Assembly (NCBI GenBank): GCA_963825175.1
Contig: CAWGSA010000001.1
Location: 682,001 to 746,000 of the forward strand
Source of the DNA: DATFTF01 sp963825175
GTDB lineage: Bacteria > Acidobacteriota > Thermoanaerobaculia > UBA5066 > Gp7-AA6
Length of the DNA: 64,000 nucleotides
Direction: 5' to 3'
In this document: positions 34,974-45,100 of the stretch, piece after piece
Position numbering within the stretch: position 1 is the stretch's first letter
Layout of the letters: the number at the start of each line of letters is the position of its first letter
Program-made: the position numbers and the translations under genes
Notes under the pieces: model-generated
Seen by the model: the letters and a program-made list of their open reading frames with translations, nothing else
What the model was told of the DNA's origin: nothing
Database searches by the model: none

Positions 34974-36428
34974 TTGGAAGAGAAGGGAAGGGGCGTCTAC
35001 AACGTCGTCGTCATCGGAGCGGGCACGGCCGGGCTCGTCACCGCCGCGGCGACGGCGGGCCTGGGCGGCCGCGCGGCGCTCGTCGAGCGCGCCCGAATGG
35101 GAGGCGATTGCCTGAACACCGGCTGCGTCCCGTCCAAGGCGCTTATCGCCTCCGCGCGGCTGATCCACCACGTCCGCCGCGGCGAGGAATGGGGACTTTC
35201 GCCGCAGGAGCCCATCTACGAGTTCCCGAAAATCTTCCAGAGTTTGCGCGACCGCCGCGCGCGCCTCGCGCCCCACGATTCGGAGGAGCGCTTCGAGAGC
35301 CTGGGCGTCGACGTGTTCCGGGGCTCCGCGCGCTTCGTCTCTCCGCACGAGGTCGCGGTCGGCGACGTCGTCTTGAAGGCCCGCAACATCGTGATCGCGG
35401 CCGGCTCCCGGGCCGGCATTCCTATCATCGAGGGGCTGCAGGACGCGCGCGTCTACACCAACGAGACGATTTTCGACGAGCTCAACGAGAAGCCCCTGCG
35501 CATGGTCGTGCTGGGGGCCGGGCCGATCGGCTGCGAGCTCGGACAGGCGCTGGCGCGGCTGAAGGTCTCGGTGACGATCGTGCAGCGCGGCCCGAGGATC
35601 CTCCGAAGGGAGGACGCCGACGCCTCCGACGCCGCCCTCGGCGCCCTTCAAGCGGACGGCGTGCGCGTCGTCCCCAACGCCGACGTGAAGATGGTGACCA
35701 AACAGGGGGCGCGCACGCGGGTGTGGGTCGAGGTGGAGGGCAAGGACCGCGAGCCGGTGGATTGCGATGCGATTCTGGTGGCGGCGGGCCGGATCCCCAA
35801 CGTCGATGGACTCGATCTGGAGGCCGCCGGCGTGGCCTATACCGAGCGCGGGATCACCGTGGACGAGTGCCTGCGCACCTCGCAGCCCCACATCTATGCC
35901 GCCGGCGACATCGCCGGCTCCCTCCAGTTCACGCACGTGGCGGACCTGCACGCGCGCACCGTGGCGCGCAACATCCTTCTCCCCTGGCTCCCGGCGAAGG
36001 TGGACCTTTCGGTGATCCCGTGGTGCACGTACACGTCGCCCGAGATCGCGCGCGTCGGCCTGAACGAAGAGCAGGCGATCAAGCGCCGGGTCCGCTACGA
36101 CGTGTACAAGGAGCCGATGCTCGACGTGGATCGCGCGGTCGTCGAGGCCGAGGACGCCGGGTTCGCCAAGGTGCTGGTGGCCAAGGGGACCGACCGCATC
36201 CTGGGCGCCACGATCGTCTCGGCGCGGGCCGGCGAGCTCATCCACGAGTTCGCGCTGGCCATGAAGGCGGGCGTGGGGCTGAAGGCCATCTCGGACACCG
36301 TCCACGCCTACCCGACGTACTCGGAGATCGCTCGCCACCTGGCTGACCAGCAGCAGAAGAAGCGGCTGACGCCGCGGGCGAAGAAGATCTTCGCCTGGTT
36401 CTACCGTCGGGCGCGCCGCCGCGGCTAG
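34974..36428 (+). CDS. Mercuric-reductase-like dihydrolipoamide dehydrogenase family protein
   Basis: A 484-residue flavoprotein with a TTG start preceded by ACGGAGG. Motifs: FAD loop VVVIGAGTAGLVTAA, redox cysteines C46/C51 in GGDCLNTGCVPSKA, NAD(P) loop VVLGAGPIGCELGQALA, second FAD motif YAAGDIAG, and the complete C-terminal HAYPTYSE with catalytic His and Glu. There is no N-terminal HMA domain and no C-terminal vicinal Cys pair for mercury, so true MerA function is unlikely. The tail is very basic (AWFYRRARRRG). No 2-oxoacid dehydrogenase genes are adjacent. Confidence 0.85.
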   Translation: MEEKGRGVYNVVVIGAGTAGLVTAAATAGLGGRAALVERARMGGDCLNTGCVPSKALIASARLIHHVRRGEEWGLSPQEPIYEFPKIFQSLRDRRARLAPHDSEERFESLGVDVFRGSARFVSPHEVAVGDVVLKARNIVIAAGSRAGIPIIEGLQDARVYTNETIFDELNEKPLRMVVLGAGPIGCELGQALARLKVSVTIVQRGPRILRREDADASDAALGALQADGVRVVPNADVKMVTKQGARTRVWVEVEGKDREPVDCDAILVAAGRIPNVDGLDLEAAGVAYTERGITVDECLRTSQPHIYAAGDIAGSLQFTHVADLHARTVARNILLPWLPAKVDLSVIPWCTYTSPEIARVGLNEEQAIKRRVRYDVYKEPMLDVDRAVVEAEDAGFAKVLVAKGTDRILGATIVSARAGELIHEFALAMKAGVGLKAISDTVHAYPTYSEIARHLADQQQKKRLTPRAKKIFAWFYRRARRRG

Positions 36429-36456
36429 CCTGCCCGACCGCTCCTCCCGATCATCA

Positions 36457-36475
36457 CATCTTGACAATCAAGATG
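36457..36475. promoter_or_regulatory. Palindromic operator over the padR promoter
   Basis: A perfect inverted repeat, CATCTTGA-CAA-TCAAGATG. It overlaps a -35 box TTGACA (36461-36466), which is followed after 18 bases by TATGGT (36485-36490). The padR start is at 36524. The position fits autorepression by the PadR protein. Confidence 0.65.
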
Positions 36476-36523
36476 AGAGCGGGCTATGGTCTCGAGGCCG
36501 CGCGGAGGAATCCGGGGGAAGCG

Positions 36524-36859
36524 ATGGACCAGCCGAACACCGACGTCATCCAGGGGACGCTCGACATGCTCATCTTGAAGACCCTGAGCCTCGAGCCCAT
36601 GCACGGGTTCGGGATCGCCCGGCGCGTGGAGCAGATCTCGCGAGGGGTCTTCAAGGTCAATCCGGGATCTCTTCTGACCGCCCTGCAGCGCCTGGAGCGC
36701 TCCGGATGGCTCCAAGCGCAATGGCGGCGCACGGAGAACGCGCGGAGGGCGAGGTTCTACGCGCTCACCCGGGCCGGCAGGAAGCAGCTCGAGGTCGCGA
36801 CCGCGGACTGGACGCGCCGGGCCGCGGCGATCTCGCGGCTGTTGAACGCGGAGGCCTGA
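36524..36859 (+). CDS. PadR-family transcriptional regulator
   Basis: A 111-residue winged-helix repressor. Start at 36524 with GGGGGAAGCG upstream. The typical PadR sequence runs IQGTLDMLILKTLSLEPMHG, FGIARRVEQISRG, VNPGSLLTALQRLERSGWL, and RRARFYALTRAGRKQLE. It lies one base ahead of the large permease gene. In Acidobacteria such PadR-permease pairs are common. The 19-base palindrome upstream is the likely binding site. Confidence 0.9.
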   Translation: MDQPNTDVIQGTLDMLILKTLSLEPMHGFGIARRVEQISRGVFKVNPGSLLTALQRLERSGWLQAQWRRTENARRARFYALTRAGRKQLEVATADWTRRAAAISRLLNAEA

Positions 36860-36860
36860 C

Positions 36861-39509
36861 GTGTCTGCCTGGAGGCAACTCATCCGCGGCCTTTCGGTCC
36901 TGGCTCGCCGCGCGGACGCGGACCGCGACATCGCCGACGAAGTCGAACACTACTTCGAAGAGGCCGCGGCCGAGCTCGAGGCGAACGGTCTGACCCCGGA
37001 GGAGGCCCGCCGGCGCGCGCGGCGGGATCTGGGCAGCGCCGCGCGGGTGCGGGAAGAGGTCCGCGCCTTCGGATGGGAGAACGCCGTGGCCGTCGGCTTC
37101 GCCGATCTGCGCTACGCCGCCCGCCGGCTGCGCCAGAGCCCGGGTTTCACGGCCGTGGGCGCGCTCACGCTGGCCCTGGGGATCGGAGCCAGCACGGCGA
37201 TCTTCAGCGCGGTCAACCCGATCCTCTTCGCGCCGCTTCCGTATCCGCACCCCGAAAGGGTCACGATGGTCTGGGAGTCGCAGGGCTCCGGCTCCCGCCA
37301 GTACCCCTCCTTCGGAACGTATTACGGCCTGTCCGAGCGTAGCCGCTCGTTCGAGGCGCTCGCGGTGGTCAAACCGTGGCAACCCACGATGATCGGCGGG
37401 AACCAGCCGGAGCGATTCGAGGGACAGCGCGTCACGCCGGCGTACTTCCGCGCGCTCGGGATGCCCCCGGCCCTGGGCCGGGACTTTCGGGCCTCCGACG
37501 ACCTGCCCGACGGTCCCCGCGTCGTGATCCTGAGCGACGTCCTGTGGCGCGCGCGCTTCGCCGGCGATCGCGCGATCGTGGGACGGCCGATCACGCTCGA
37601 CGGCGACAGCTACACCGTCATCGGCGTCATGCCCGCGGCGTTCGAAAACGTGCTGGCCCCCTCCGCGCGCCTCTGGGCGCCGCTGCAGTACCGGCCCTCG
37701 CTCCCGTCCGATGGCCGGGAATGGGGGCACCACCTGCGCATGGTCGGCCGGCTCAAGCCCGGCGTCGGGAGGGAGGGAGCGGCGAGCGAGCTCGCGGTGA
37801 TCCTGCCGACCCTCGGACGGCTGCATCCCAAGGGCTACGAGAGTTCCGGCGGCCCTCCCAAGACATTTCTCCTCACGTCTCTCCAGAGCGACCTGACGCG
37901 CGACGTCAAGCCCGCGCTGCTCGCCATCCTGGGTGCGGTCATCCTGCTGGTGGCGATCGCCTGCGTGAACGTGACGAACCTCCTCCTGGCGCGCGGCGCG
38001 CAGAGACGCGGAGAGGTCGCTCTGCGGCTCGCGCTCGGCGCGGGGCGCCATCGTCTGATCCGGCAGTTCCTGACGGAGAGCCTTCTGCTGGCCCTGATTG
38101 GAGGCACTCTCGGCGTGGCGGTCGCCGCGGTCGGCGTGCGGGCGCTGGTCGCGCTTTCCCCTCCGGAGCTTCCGCGCGCCGGCGCGATCGGCCTCGATCT
38201 CGGTGTCCTCGGGTTCGCCGTCGGGATCACCGCCGCGATCGGTCTGGCCGTCGGGCTGATCCCCGCGCTGCAAGCCTCGCGGGGCGATCCGCAGGCGCAG
38301 CTCTCCCAGAGCTCGCGCCGCAGCGCCGGCGGCCACCAGCAAGCCCGCCGCACGCTCGTCGTCTCGGAGGTCGCGCTCGCCCTGGTCCTTCTGGTGAGCG
38401 CCGGACTGCTCTGGCGCAGCTTGAACCGCCTGTTCGCGGTCGCGCCCGGATTCCAACCCTCGCACGTCCTCACCATGCAGGTCCAGCTGTCCGGGCACGC
38501 CTTTGACGACACCTCGGCCGCGCCTCGCTTCTTCTCGCGGGCGCTCGAAGAGGTCCGCCGCGTGCCGGGCGTGGAGGCCGCCGCGTTCACCAGCCAGCTG
38601 CCCTTGAGCGGCGACTACGACGTGTACGGCGCTCAATTCGAAAAGGACGGCGGCGCGCCCCGAGAAGCCGCTTTCCGCTACGCCGTGAGCCCGGGCTACT
38701 GCGAGGCCCTGGGAATCCCGCTGCGCCGCGGCCGACTGCTGGACGCCCGCGACGACCTTCCCGGCGCTCCACCGGCGGCGCTGATCAGCGAGTCCTTCGC
38801 GAAGAAGGAATTCGGCGCCCGCGATCCCATCGGCCAGCGCTTCCACATCGGCGCCGACGTCGGCGCCTGGAACACGGTCATCGGCGTCGTCGGCGACGTC
38901 AAGCAACAGTCATTGGCCATCAACGACGGCAACGCCATGTACGTCACGCCGACGCACTGGCCCTGGCCCGATCTGGCCATGTCCCTGGTCGTCCGAGGGC
39001 GAGATGCGCCGGCGCTGGCCGCTCCGCTGCGCGAAGCGATCTGGTCGGTGGACAGGAACCAGCCGGTCGTCCGGGTCGCGACCCTGGAGGAGCTTCTCGC
39101 GCGGTCTGCCGCCCAGCGACGTTTCGCGCTGGTCCTCTTCGAGGCTTTCGCCTTGACCGCCTTGGCGCTCGCGGCGATCGGCATCTACGGCGTCCTGTCC
39201 GGCAGCGTAACCGAACGGATGCGCGAGATCGGCGTCCGAGCGGCTCTGGGCGCCTCCCGCGCGAGCCTCCTCGCCCTGATCACGCGCCAGGGAATGGCGC
39301 TTGCGGGCCTGGGCGTGGCAATCGGGATCGCCGGCGCGGTGATCGCCAGCCAGGCCATCGCCACGCTGCTCTTCGGCGTCTCGCGGCTCGATCCGGCGAC
39401 CTACCTCGGCGTGATCGCGGCGCTTCTCTCGGTAGCCGGCGTGGCCTGCGCGATCCCGGCCTGGCACGCCGCGCGCGTCGATCCCGCGATCACGCTGCGG
39501 GCCGAATAG
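36861..39509 (+). CDS. MacB/FtsX-type orphan ABC permease (ADOP family)
   Basis: An 882-residue membrane protein with two FtsX permease modules in one chain and no ATPase domain. It begins with a cytoplasmic N-terminal region (LARRADADRDIADEVEHYFE, LTPEEARRRARRDLG) typical of acidobacterial duplicated orphan permeases. MacB periplasmic domain 1 follows (LTLALGIGASTAIFSAVNPI), then three helices with VTNLLLARGAQRRGEVALRL, a second periplasmic domain, and a last helix set with REIGVRAALGASRASLLALI. GTG start one base after padR. Probably works with an ATPase encoded elsewhere. Substrate unknown. Confidence 0.9.
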   Translation: MSAWRQLIRGLSVLARRADADRDIADEVEHYFEEAAAELEANGLTPEEARRRARRDLGSAARVREEVRAFGWENAVAVGFADLRYAARRLRQSPGFTAVGALTLALGIGASTAIFSAVNPILFAPLPYPHPERVTMVWESQGSGSRQYPSFGTYYGLSERSRSFEALAVVKPWQPTMIGGNQPERFEGQRVTPAYFRALGMPPALGRDFRASDDLPDGPRVVILSDVLWRARFAGDRAIVGRPITLDGDSYTVIGVMPAAFENVLAPSARLWAPLQYRPSLPSDGREWGHHLRMVGRLKPGVGREGAASELAVILPTLGRLHPKGYESSGGPPKTFLLTSLQSDLTRDVKPALLAILGAVILLVAIACVNVTNLLLARGAQRRGEVALRLALGAGRHRLIRQFLTESLLLALIGGTLGVAVAAVGVRALVALSPPELPRAGAIGLDLGVLGFAVGITAAIGLAVGLIPALQASRGDPQAQLSQSSRRSAGGHQQARRTLVVSEVALALVLLVSAGLLWRSLNRLFAVAPGFQPSHVLTMQVQLSGHAFDDTSAAPRFFSRALEEVRRVPGVEAAAFTSQLPLSGDYDVYGAQFEKDGGAPREAAFRYAVSPGYCEALGIPLRRGRLLDARDDLPGAPPAALISESFAKKEFGARDPIGQRFHIGADVGAWNTVIGVVGDVKQQSLAINDGNAMYVTPTHWPWPDLAMSLVVRGRDAPALAAPLREAIWSVDRNQPVVRVATLEELLARSAAQRRFALVLFEAFALTALALAAIGIYGVLSGSVTERMREIGVRAALGASRASLLALITRQGMALAGLGVAIGIAGAVIASQAIATLLFGVSRLDPATYLGVIAALLSVAGVACAIPAWHAARVDPAITLRAE

Positions 39510-40136
39510 CCGTCGCCGGAGCTGCGGTTCGCGATCTGCGCGCTCGTACGCGCCCACCGGCGTTCGGCTCGCCCGGATGCCGGCTCGACCGAACGCCTGA
39601 TCGCGAGACCTCCGCTCCGGCTCCCGCGGCGCGAGTCGTTTCGCGAATCCAGTCCGCGAAACTTGGTCGCGCCGCGAAGGCACGGGAAGGTACTACGTTC
39701 TACGTTGAATAGCCGTCGCCGGAGCTGCGGTTCGCGATCTGCGCGCTCGTACGCGCCCACCGGCGTTCGGCTCGCCCGGATGCCGGCTCGACCGAACGCC
39801 TGATCGCGAGACCTCCGCTCCGGCTCCCGCGGCGCGAGTCGTTTCGCGAATCCAGTCCGCGAAACTTGGTCGCGCCGCGAAGGCACGGGGAGGTACTACG
39901 TTCTACGTTGAATAGCCGTCGCCGGAGCTGCGGTTCGCGATCTGCGCGCTCGTACGCGCCCACCGGCGTTCGGCTCGCCCGGATGCCGGCTCGACCGAAC
40001 GCCTGATCGCGAGACCTCCGCTCCGGCTCCCGCGGCGCGAGTCGTTTCGCGAATCCAGTCCGCGAAACTTGGTCGCGCCGCGAAGCCACGGGGAGGTACT
40101 ACGTTCTACGTTGAATAGCCGTCGCCGGAGCTGCGG
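39504..40136. repeat. 203-bp tandem repeat, three copies plus a partial fourth
   Basis: Units begin at 39504, 39707 and 39910, with a 24-base start of a fourth at 40113. Copies are nearly identical (differences such as GGGAAGG versus GGGGAGG). Each unit opens with GAATAG, the last codons of the upstream permease, and ends in TACGTTCTACGTT. The period is not a multiple of three, so the arginine-rich minus-strand frames in it are not a repeated protein. GC-rich internal inverted segments could fold as RNA. Confidence 0.9.
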
Positions 40137-40278
40137 AGGCACCACCGGGGCTCCTGTCCGTTCCCCTCTGCGGCGAGCCGGAGCGAGTGAAGGTGACGTG
40201 TCGAGGTCCTACGATCTACATCGGTGATGCCAGCTCAACGTAGAACGTCGCACGTCACGCGCGTTCCCGGCGATCGTT

Positions 40279-41397
40279 TCAGCTCTTCTTCTCCCCCGCC
40301 GCCGCGGCCCACGCCGTCGCCTTGCGCGCGCTCTCCAGGGTGTTGAGCGTCGCGGCCTCCCGCTGGAGCACGTTCTGGCCGTAGCCCTTGCGGGTGATGA
40401 AGTCGAAGTCGACCTGCTGGTAGGGCACGCCGGGCGGCAGGAGCTCCTTACGGTAGTGCCAAATCTCGCGCCAGCTGTTGGCGGAGCTGTCTGCCATCTG
40501 GGTCCCGGGACCGCTCACGCGGTCAATCGCCGCGGCCGTCTGCCCGCTGGAGGCGCGGTTGGCGGCGCCCAGGTGGGCCGCCGTTTCCGCGTCGTGACGC
40601 CCGACCGTGGAGTTGCCGGAGGCTTCCGAAGCGTCTTCTCCGGCCCCGATCGGTTTTCGTCCGACGTAGGTGGGCGGGCCGAGCAGGAGAAAGACCATGC
40701 CCCGATCGGTCAGGGCGCCGCGCGTTTCGCCCTGCGCCAGATTCTGATCGGCGAACGCGACGCGCCGCTCGAACTCCTGGCGGAACTCGTTCTCCGGCGT
40801 CTCCGGCTTCGGGTCGCGCGCGGCCCAGAACTTCGTGACGAATTCCGAGCGCGCCACGGCGTCGGACTGGCGCTCCCACTCCCGCTTCTCCTCCGGCGTC
40901 ATCAGGAACCGCGCCGGCCCGTTGCCCCAGTCCTCTCGCGGCGGCTCGACCGGAACGGCCTGGCTCAGGCGGAAACCCCGGTACGCGCCGGCCAGGGAGG
41001 GCATGCCCGGAGCGGGCTCTCCCCGCTTGGCCACCGTCTTGCGCGCATCGTCCAAAGCGGCGATGACTTTCTTCGAGTACATCGCGCGGTCGAGCGAGGC
41101 GTTGGGGGTGAACCCCAGGAAGATCTCGAACTGCTCCTGGGCCGGCCCGGGTTTGTCCAGATTGGCCAGGCACACCGCGCGGTAGAATGCCAGCGCCGGC
41201 TCGAGTTGGGTACGGGCCTTCTCCAGGCCGGGCTTTCGGCTCTCCGTGTCCAGGGCGTCGAGCGTCTTCAGGGCCGCGTCGAAGGACGACGTCTTGACCT
41301 GCTCCTTGGCCTTCTGAAAGAGGGCGCCAAGGTCCTGCGCGCACGCCGGCCCGACGAGCGCGAAAAAGAGGGCAAAGCCGCCGGCCAGTCGCTTCAT
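40279..41397 (-). CDS. GWxTD-domain protein
   Basis: A 372-residue secreted protein. A signal peptide (LAGGFALFFALVGPACAQD) is followed by a helical TPR-like region (to about residue 125), then the GWxTD domain: ARFLMTPEEKREWERQ, FVTKFWAARDPKPETPENEF, RRVAFADQNL and TDRGMVFLLLGPPTYVG. It closes with EIWHYRKELLPPG and VDFDFITRKGYG. The domain is frequent in Acidobacteriota and relatives, with unknown function. A low-complexity insertion lies between residues 255 and 305. Confidence 0.85.
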   Translation of the reverse strand: MKRLAGGFALFFALVGPACAQDLGALFQKAKEQVKTSSFDAALKTLDALDTESRKPGLEKARTQLEPALAFYRAVCLANLDKPGPAQEQFEIFLGFTPNASLDRAMYSKKVIAALDDARKTVAKRGEPAPGMPSLAGAYRGFRLSQAVPVEPPREDWGNGPARFLMTPEEKREWERQSDAVARSEFVTKFWAARDPKPETPENEFRQEFERRVAFADQNLAQGETRGALTDRGMVFLLLGPPTYVGRKPIGAGEDASEASGNSTVGRHDAETAAHLGAANRASSGQTAAAIDRVSGPGTQMADSSANSWREIWHYRKELLPPGVPYQQVDFDFITRKGYGQNVLQREAATLNTLESARKATAWAAAAGEKKS

Positions 41398-41638
41398 GGT
41401 GATCCTCCGGAATCTCGATTCTAGTTCCCTCTCCGATACTCCAGATGCGGCGGTCTCACCGTGCGACCACCGCTTCGGTGACGACTCGATTTCGAGTCCT
41501 TCGGAGAGACGGCTCGGCGCTGTCCTCTTTTAATTCACTGAAGACACAGCCGGTTGCCGTCTGGCACGCGTTGTGAACTTCCAACGGTGTGTTCGCGAGG
41601 GGACAACTCGCGGGCGCGGTCGACGAAAGGAGGTATCG

Positions 41639-41944
41639 ATGAGCTCCAGAAAGATAGGAAGGACCGTGATGGCCGGCCTGATGGCGGCGGTCCTGTCCGG
41701 ATCGATGGCGCTGGCGCAGGACCAGACGCACAGCGTCCGTGAGCGAGCGCAGGCGAAACCGCTGAGTCGCGCGGAAAGGACGCAGAAGAGCGTCGCGTTC
41801 CAGAACGAGCACACCGATTCCTGGCTGTGCCTGTACGTCAGCCCGTTCTTCTGCTCGAATCTCTACCCGACTCTCGACTCGGCGACGGCCAACTCCACGG
41901 CGATGAACCCCACGCCGGCGGTCCCGGATCGGAGCCGCCGCTAG
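41639..41944 (+). CDS. Small secreted protein of unknown function
   Basis: A 101-residue exported protein with an excellent AAAGGAGGT before the ATG at 41639. The signal peptide ends SGSMALAQD. The mature 75 residues contain two Cys (SWLCLYVSPFFCSNLYP) that may pair, and a polar tail. No family recognised. It is followed by a strong hairpin, so it is likely monocistronic and well expressed. Confidence 0.65.
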   Translation: MSSRKIGRTVMAGLMAAVLSGSMALAQDQTHSVRERAQAKPLSRAERTQKSVAFQNEHTDSWLCLYVSPFFCSNLYPTLDSATANSTAMNPTPAVPDRSRR

Positions 41945-42006
41945 GGATTCGAGTTCCGTCGATCCGGATTCCCGCGCCGCGGGGGTCTCGACCGAGGGAA
42001 GCCAGG

Positions 42007-42034
42007 ACGGCCCCGCCCCGGCGGGGCCGTTTCA
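42007..42034 (+). terminator. Rho-independent terminator
   Basis: Stem CGGCCCCGCC/GGCGGGGCCG with a very short loop, followed by TTTCATTT, 64 bases after the small secreted gene. Confidence 0.75.
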
Positions 42035-42108
42035 TTTCGAGCCGTCGTCACGCCTCGTGCCTCCCGCGCGCGAAGCGCGTGTGGCACCAATCCTCGTGAT
42101 TCACGACC

Positions 42109-42151
42109 GAGGATGAGGTCTGAGGACTGAGGACCGAGGACGGAGGACTCC
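42109..42151. repeat. Heptamer short tandem repeats (GAGGACN)
   Basis: Successive heptamers GAGGACT, GAGGACC, GAGGACG and GAGGACT, preceded by degenerate copies, lie in the gap before the FAD/Fe-S oxidoreductase gene. One of several heptamer tracts in this window. Confidence 0.7.
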
Positions 42152-42166
42152 CGTGGCTCGGCCGCG

Positions 42167-45100
42167 ATGAGTATTTCTCCCCGATCGCGCTCGCATCGCA
42201 CATATGCTCTCGAAGTTGCGAGAGAAAGACTCATCGTGAAGAATCGCCCCCCCCTGTCGAGCGTCCCGATCGATTCCGCCAATCTCCGCAAGGGCCCCAT
42301 TCGCTTCGACGTCGACGCCGCGTCGCTCGAGCGCGAGCTCCTCCGCTCGGTCCGCGGAGAAATCCGCTTCGATGCCGGGAGCCGCGCTCTCTACGCCACC
42401 GATGCATCGAACTACCGCCAGGTTCCCATCGGCGTCGTCGTTCCCCGCGACAAAGAGGACCTGCTGGAGGCTCTCGGGGTGTGCCGTCGGTTCGGAGCAC
42501 CGATCGTGTCGCGCGGCGGCGGCACGTCCCTCGCCGGGCAGTGCTGCAACGTGGCGGTCGTCCTGGACACCTCCAAATACTTCCACCGAGTCCTGTCGAT
42601 CGATTCCCGCCGGCGCCTGGCCGTGGTCCAGCCGGGAACGATCCTGGACGACCTCAAGGCCGCCGCCGCCCGACACGGCCTGACGTTCGGTCCCGATCCC
42701 GCCTCGCACGACCGCTGCACGCTGGGAGGAATGATCGGCAACGACTCGTGCGGCGTGCACTCGGTCATGGCCGCCTTCGACGGCGAGGGCGCCAGGACGG
42801 CCGACCAGGTCGCGGAGCTGGAGATCGTCACGTCCGACGGCGTCCGCATGCGGGTCGGAAAGACGCCGCCGGAGGAGCTCGCCCGGATCGTCGCGGAGGG
42901 GGGCCGCCGCGGCGAGATCTACCGCGACCTGAAGGCTCTTGCCGATCGCTACGCGGATCGGATTCGAAAGATGTACCCGGACATTCCGCGCCGCGTTTCC
43001 GGGTACAGCCTCCCGTACCTCCTCCCGGAAAAAGGCTTTGACGTGGCGCGCGCGCTGGTCGGCTCGGAGGGGACGTGCGTGGTGGTGCTCGAGGCGGTGG
43101 TGCAGTTGCTTCCCAACCCTCCGGCCCGCTCCCTGGTGGTCGCCGGTTTCGAGAGCGTCTTCTCCGCGGCCGACTGCGTGCCGCACGTCCTCGCGCATCG
43201 ACCCATCGGCCTGGAGGGGATGGACGACCGCCTGGTCGGCGACATGAAAGCGGTCCAACTCCATCCCGCAAGCCTGAGGCTGCTGCCGGAGGGCAACGGC
43301 TGGCTGTTGATCGAGTTCGGAGGAGATTCCAAGGAGGAGTCCGACGCCAAGGCCCGCCAGGCCATGGACGAGCTCAAGCGGCGCGGAGCCCTCGGCGTCC
43401 GGCTGTACGACGATCCCGAGGAGGCGGCCGGGATCTGGAGGGTTCGAGAGTCCGGCCTCGGCGCGACCGCGCACGTCGCGGGCAAGCCTCTCACCTGGGA
43501 AGGGTGGGAGGACTCCGCCGTGCCGCCGGAAAGGCTGGGCGGTTACCTGCGCGACTTGCGCGCCCTGATGGAGAAGCACGGCTACGAAGGCGTCTTCTAC
43601 GGGCACTTCGGCCAGGGGTGTCTGCACACGCGCATCGACTTCGATCTGGAAACCGAACCCGGTCTCGAGAGGTTCCGAGCCTTTCTCTATCGGGCGGCGG
43701 ATCTGGTCGTCTCCTACGGCGGTTCGCTCTCCGGCGAGCACGGCGACGGGCAGGCGCGGGCGGAGCTGCTTCCCCGGATGTTCGGGCCGGAGCTGATCGA
43801 GGCGTTCCGGCAGTTCAAGCGCATCTGGGACCCGCAGGGCCGCATGAATCCGGGAAAGGTGGTCGACGCCTACTCGGCGACGGAGAACCTGCGCCTGGGA
43901 ACGGATTACGACCCGCCGCCGGTCAAGACCGTTTTCGGGTATCCCCAGGACGAGGGAAGCCTGGCCCGGGCGGTTCTGCGGTGCGTCGGCGTCGGCAAGT
44001 GCCGCCGCACGGAAGGCGGAACCATGTGTCCGAGCTTCTTCGTCACGCGCGAGGAGGAGCACTCGACGCGCGGGCGCGCGCGCCTGCTCTTCGAGATGCT
44101 GCGCGGAGACGTCCTGACCGAGGGGTGGAAAAGCCGCGAGGTGAAGGACTCACTCGACCTGTGCCTCTCCTGCAAGGGCTGCAAGACGGATTGTCCGGTC
44201 GGCGTGGACATGGCGACGTACAAGGCGGAATTCCTCTCCCACTACTACGCCGGCCGGCTGCGGCCCCGCTCGGCCTACGCGTTCGGCCTGATCGCGTGGT
44301 GGGCGCGCGTGGCGAGCGCGGCCCCCGGTCTGGCGAATCTCCTGACTCACGGCCGCTCGACCGCGCCTCTGGCGCGCTGGGCCGCGGGCATCGACGGCCG
44401 CCGCGAGATCCCCGATTTCGCCGCGGAGACGTTCCGACACTGGTTCCGGCGCACGCGGCGGGCCGAGGCCTCCGGGTCCCGCGTCCCGCGTCCCGCGTCC
44501 CGCCTTCCCGGCCGCCGCGTCCTTCTCTGGCCCGACACGTTCAACAACCACTTCCAACCGGGCACGGCGCGCGCCGCGGTCGAGGTTCTGGAGGCCGCGG
44601 GGTTCGAGGTCGCTCTTCCCGGCCGCCCGCTGTGCTGCGGCCGCCCGCTCTACGACTTCGGCATGCTCGGCCTGGCCCGATCCTTTCTGCGCGACGTCCT
44701 CGCCGCCCTGTCTCCGGAGCTCCGCGCGGGCACCCGGCTGGTGGTCCTGGAGCCGTCCTGCGCTTCGGTCTTCCGCGACGAAGCGGTCGAGCTCCTCCCT
44801 GACGACGAGGAGGCGCGCCGGCTGGCGGCGCAGACGGTCCTGTTCTCCGAGCTTCTCGCCGAGAAGGCGCCCGACTGGTCCGCCGGCACGCTGAAGGGCC
44901 GGGCCCTGGTCCAGACGCACTGTCACCAGAAGTCGGTCCTGGGCACGCAGGCCCAGGAGAAGATCCTGCGGGGCCTCGGGCTCGAGATCGAGGAGCCCAA
45001 CGACGGCTGCTGCGGGATGGCCGGCGGCTTCGGCTTCGAGCATCGCGACGTGTCCGTTGCCATCGGCGATCGAGCCCTCTTCCCGGCGGTGCGCGGCGCG

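Noticed and set aside
34974..36428. True mercuric reductase (merA)
   Set aside because: No HMA domain, no C-terminal Cys-Cys, and no mer genes nearby. It is only a member of the wider family.
36765..38906. Very long open frame opposite the permease gene
   Set aside because: Antisense shadow of a GC-rich gene. The product is Arg/Gly/Ala-rich low-complexity sequence without family features, while the sense strand encodes a complete permease.
39504..40136. CRISPR array
   Set aside because: Units are long, directly adjacent and nearly identical throughout, with no spacers and no cas genes.
39700..40145. Repeated Arg-rich frames in the 203-bp repeat that look like a multi-copy protein
   Set aside because: The unit is not a multiple of three, frames change from copy to copy, and there is no start signal. 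The DNA repeat explains the similarity.
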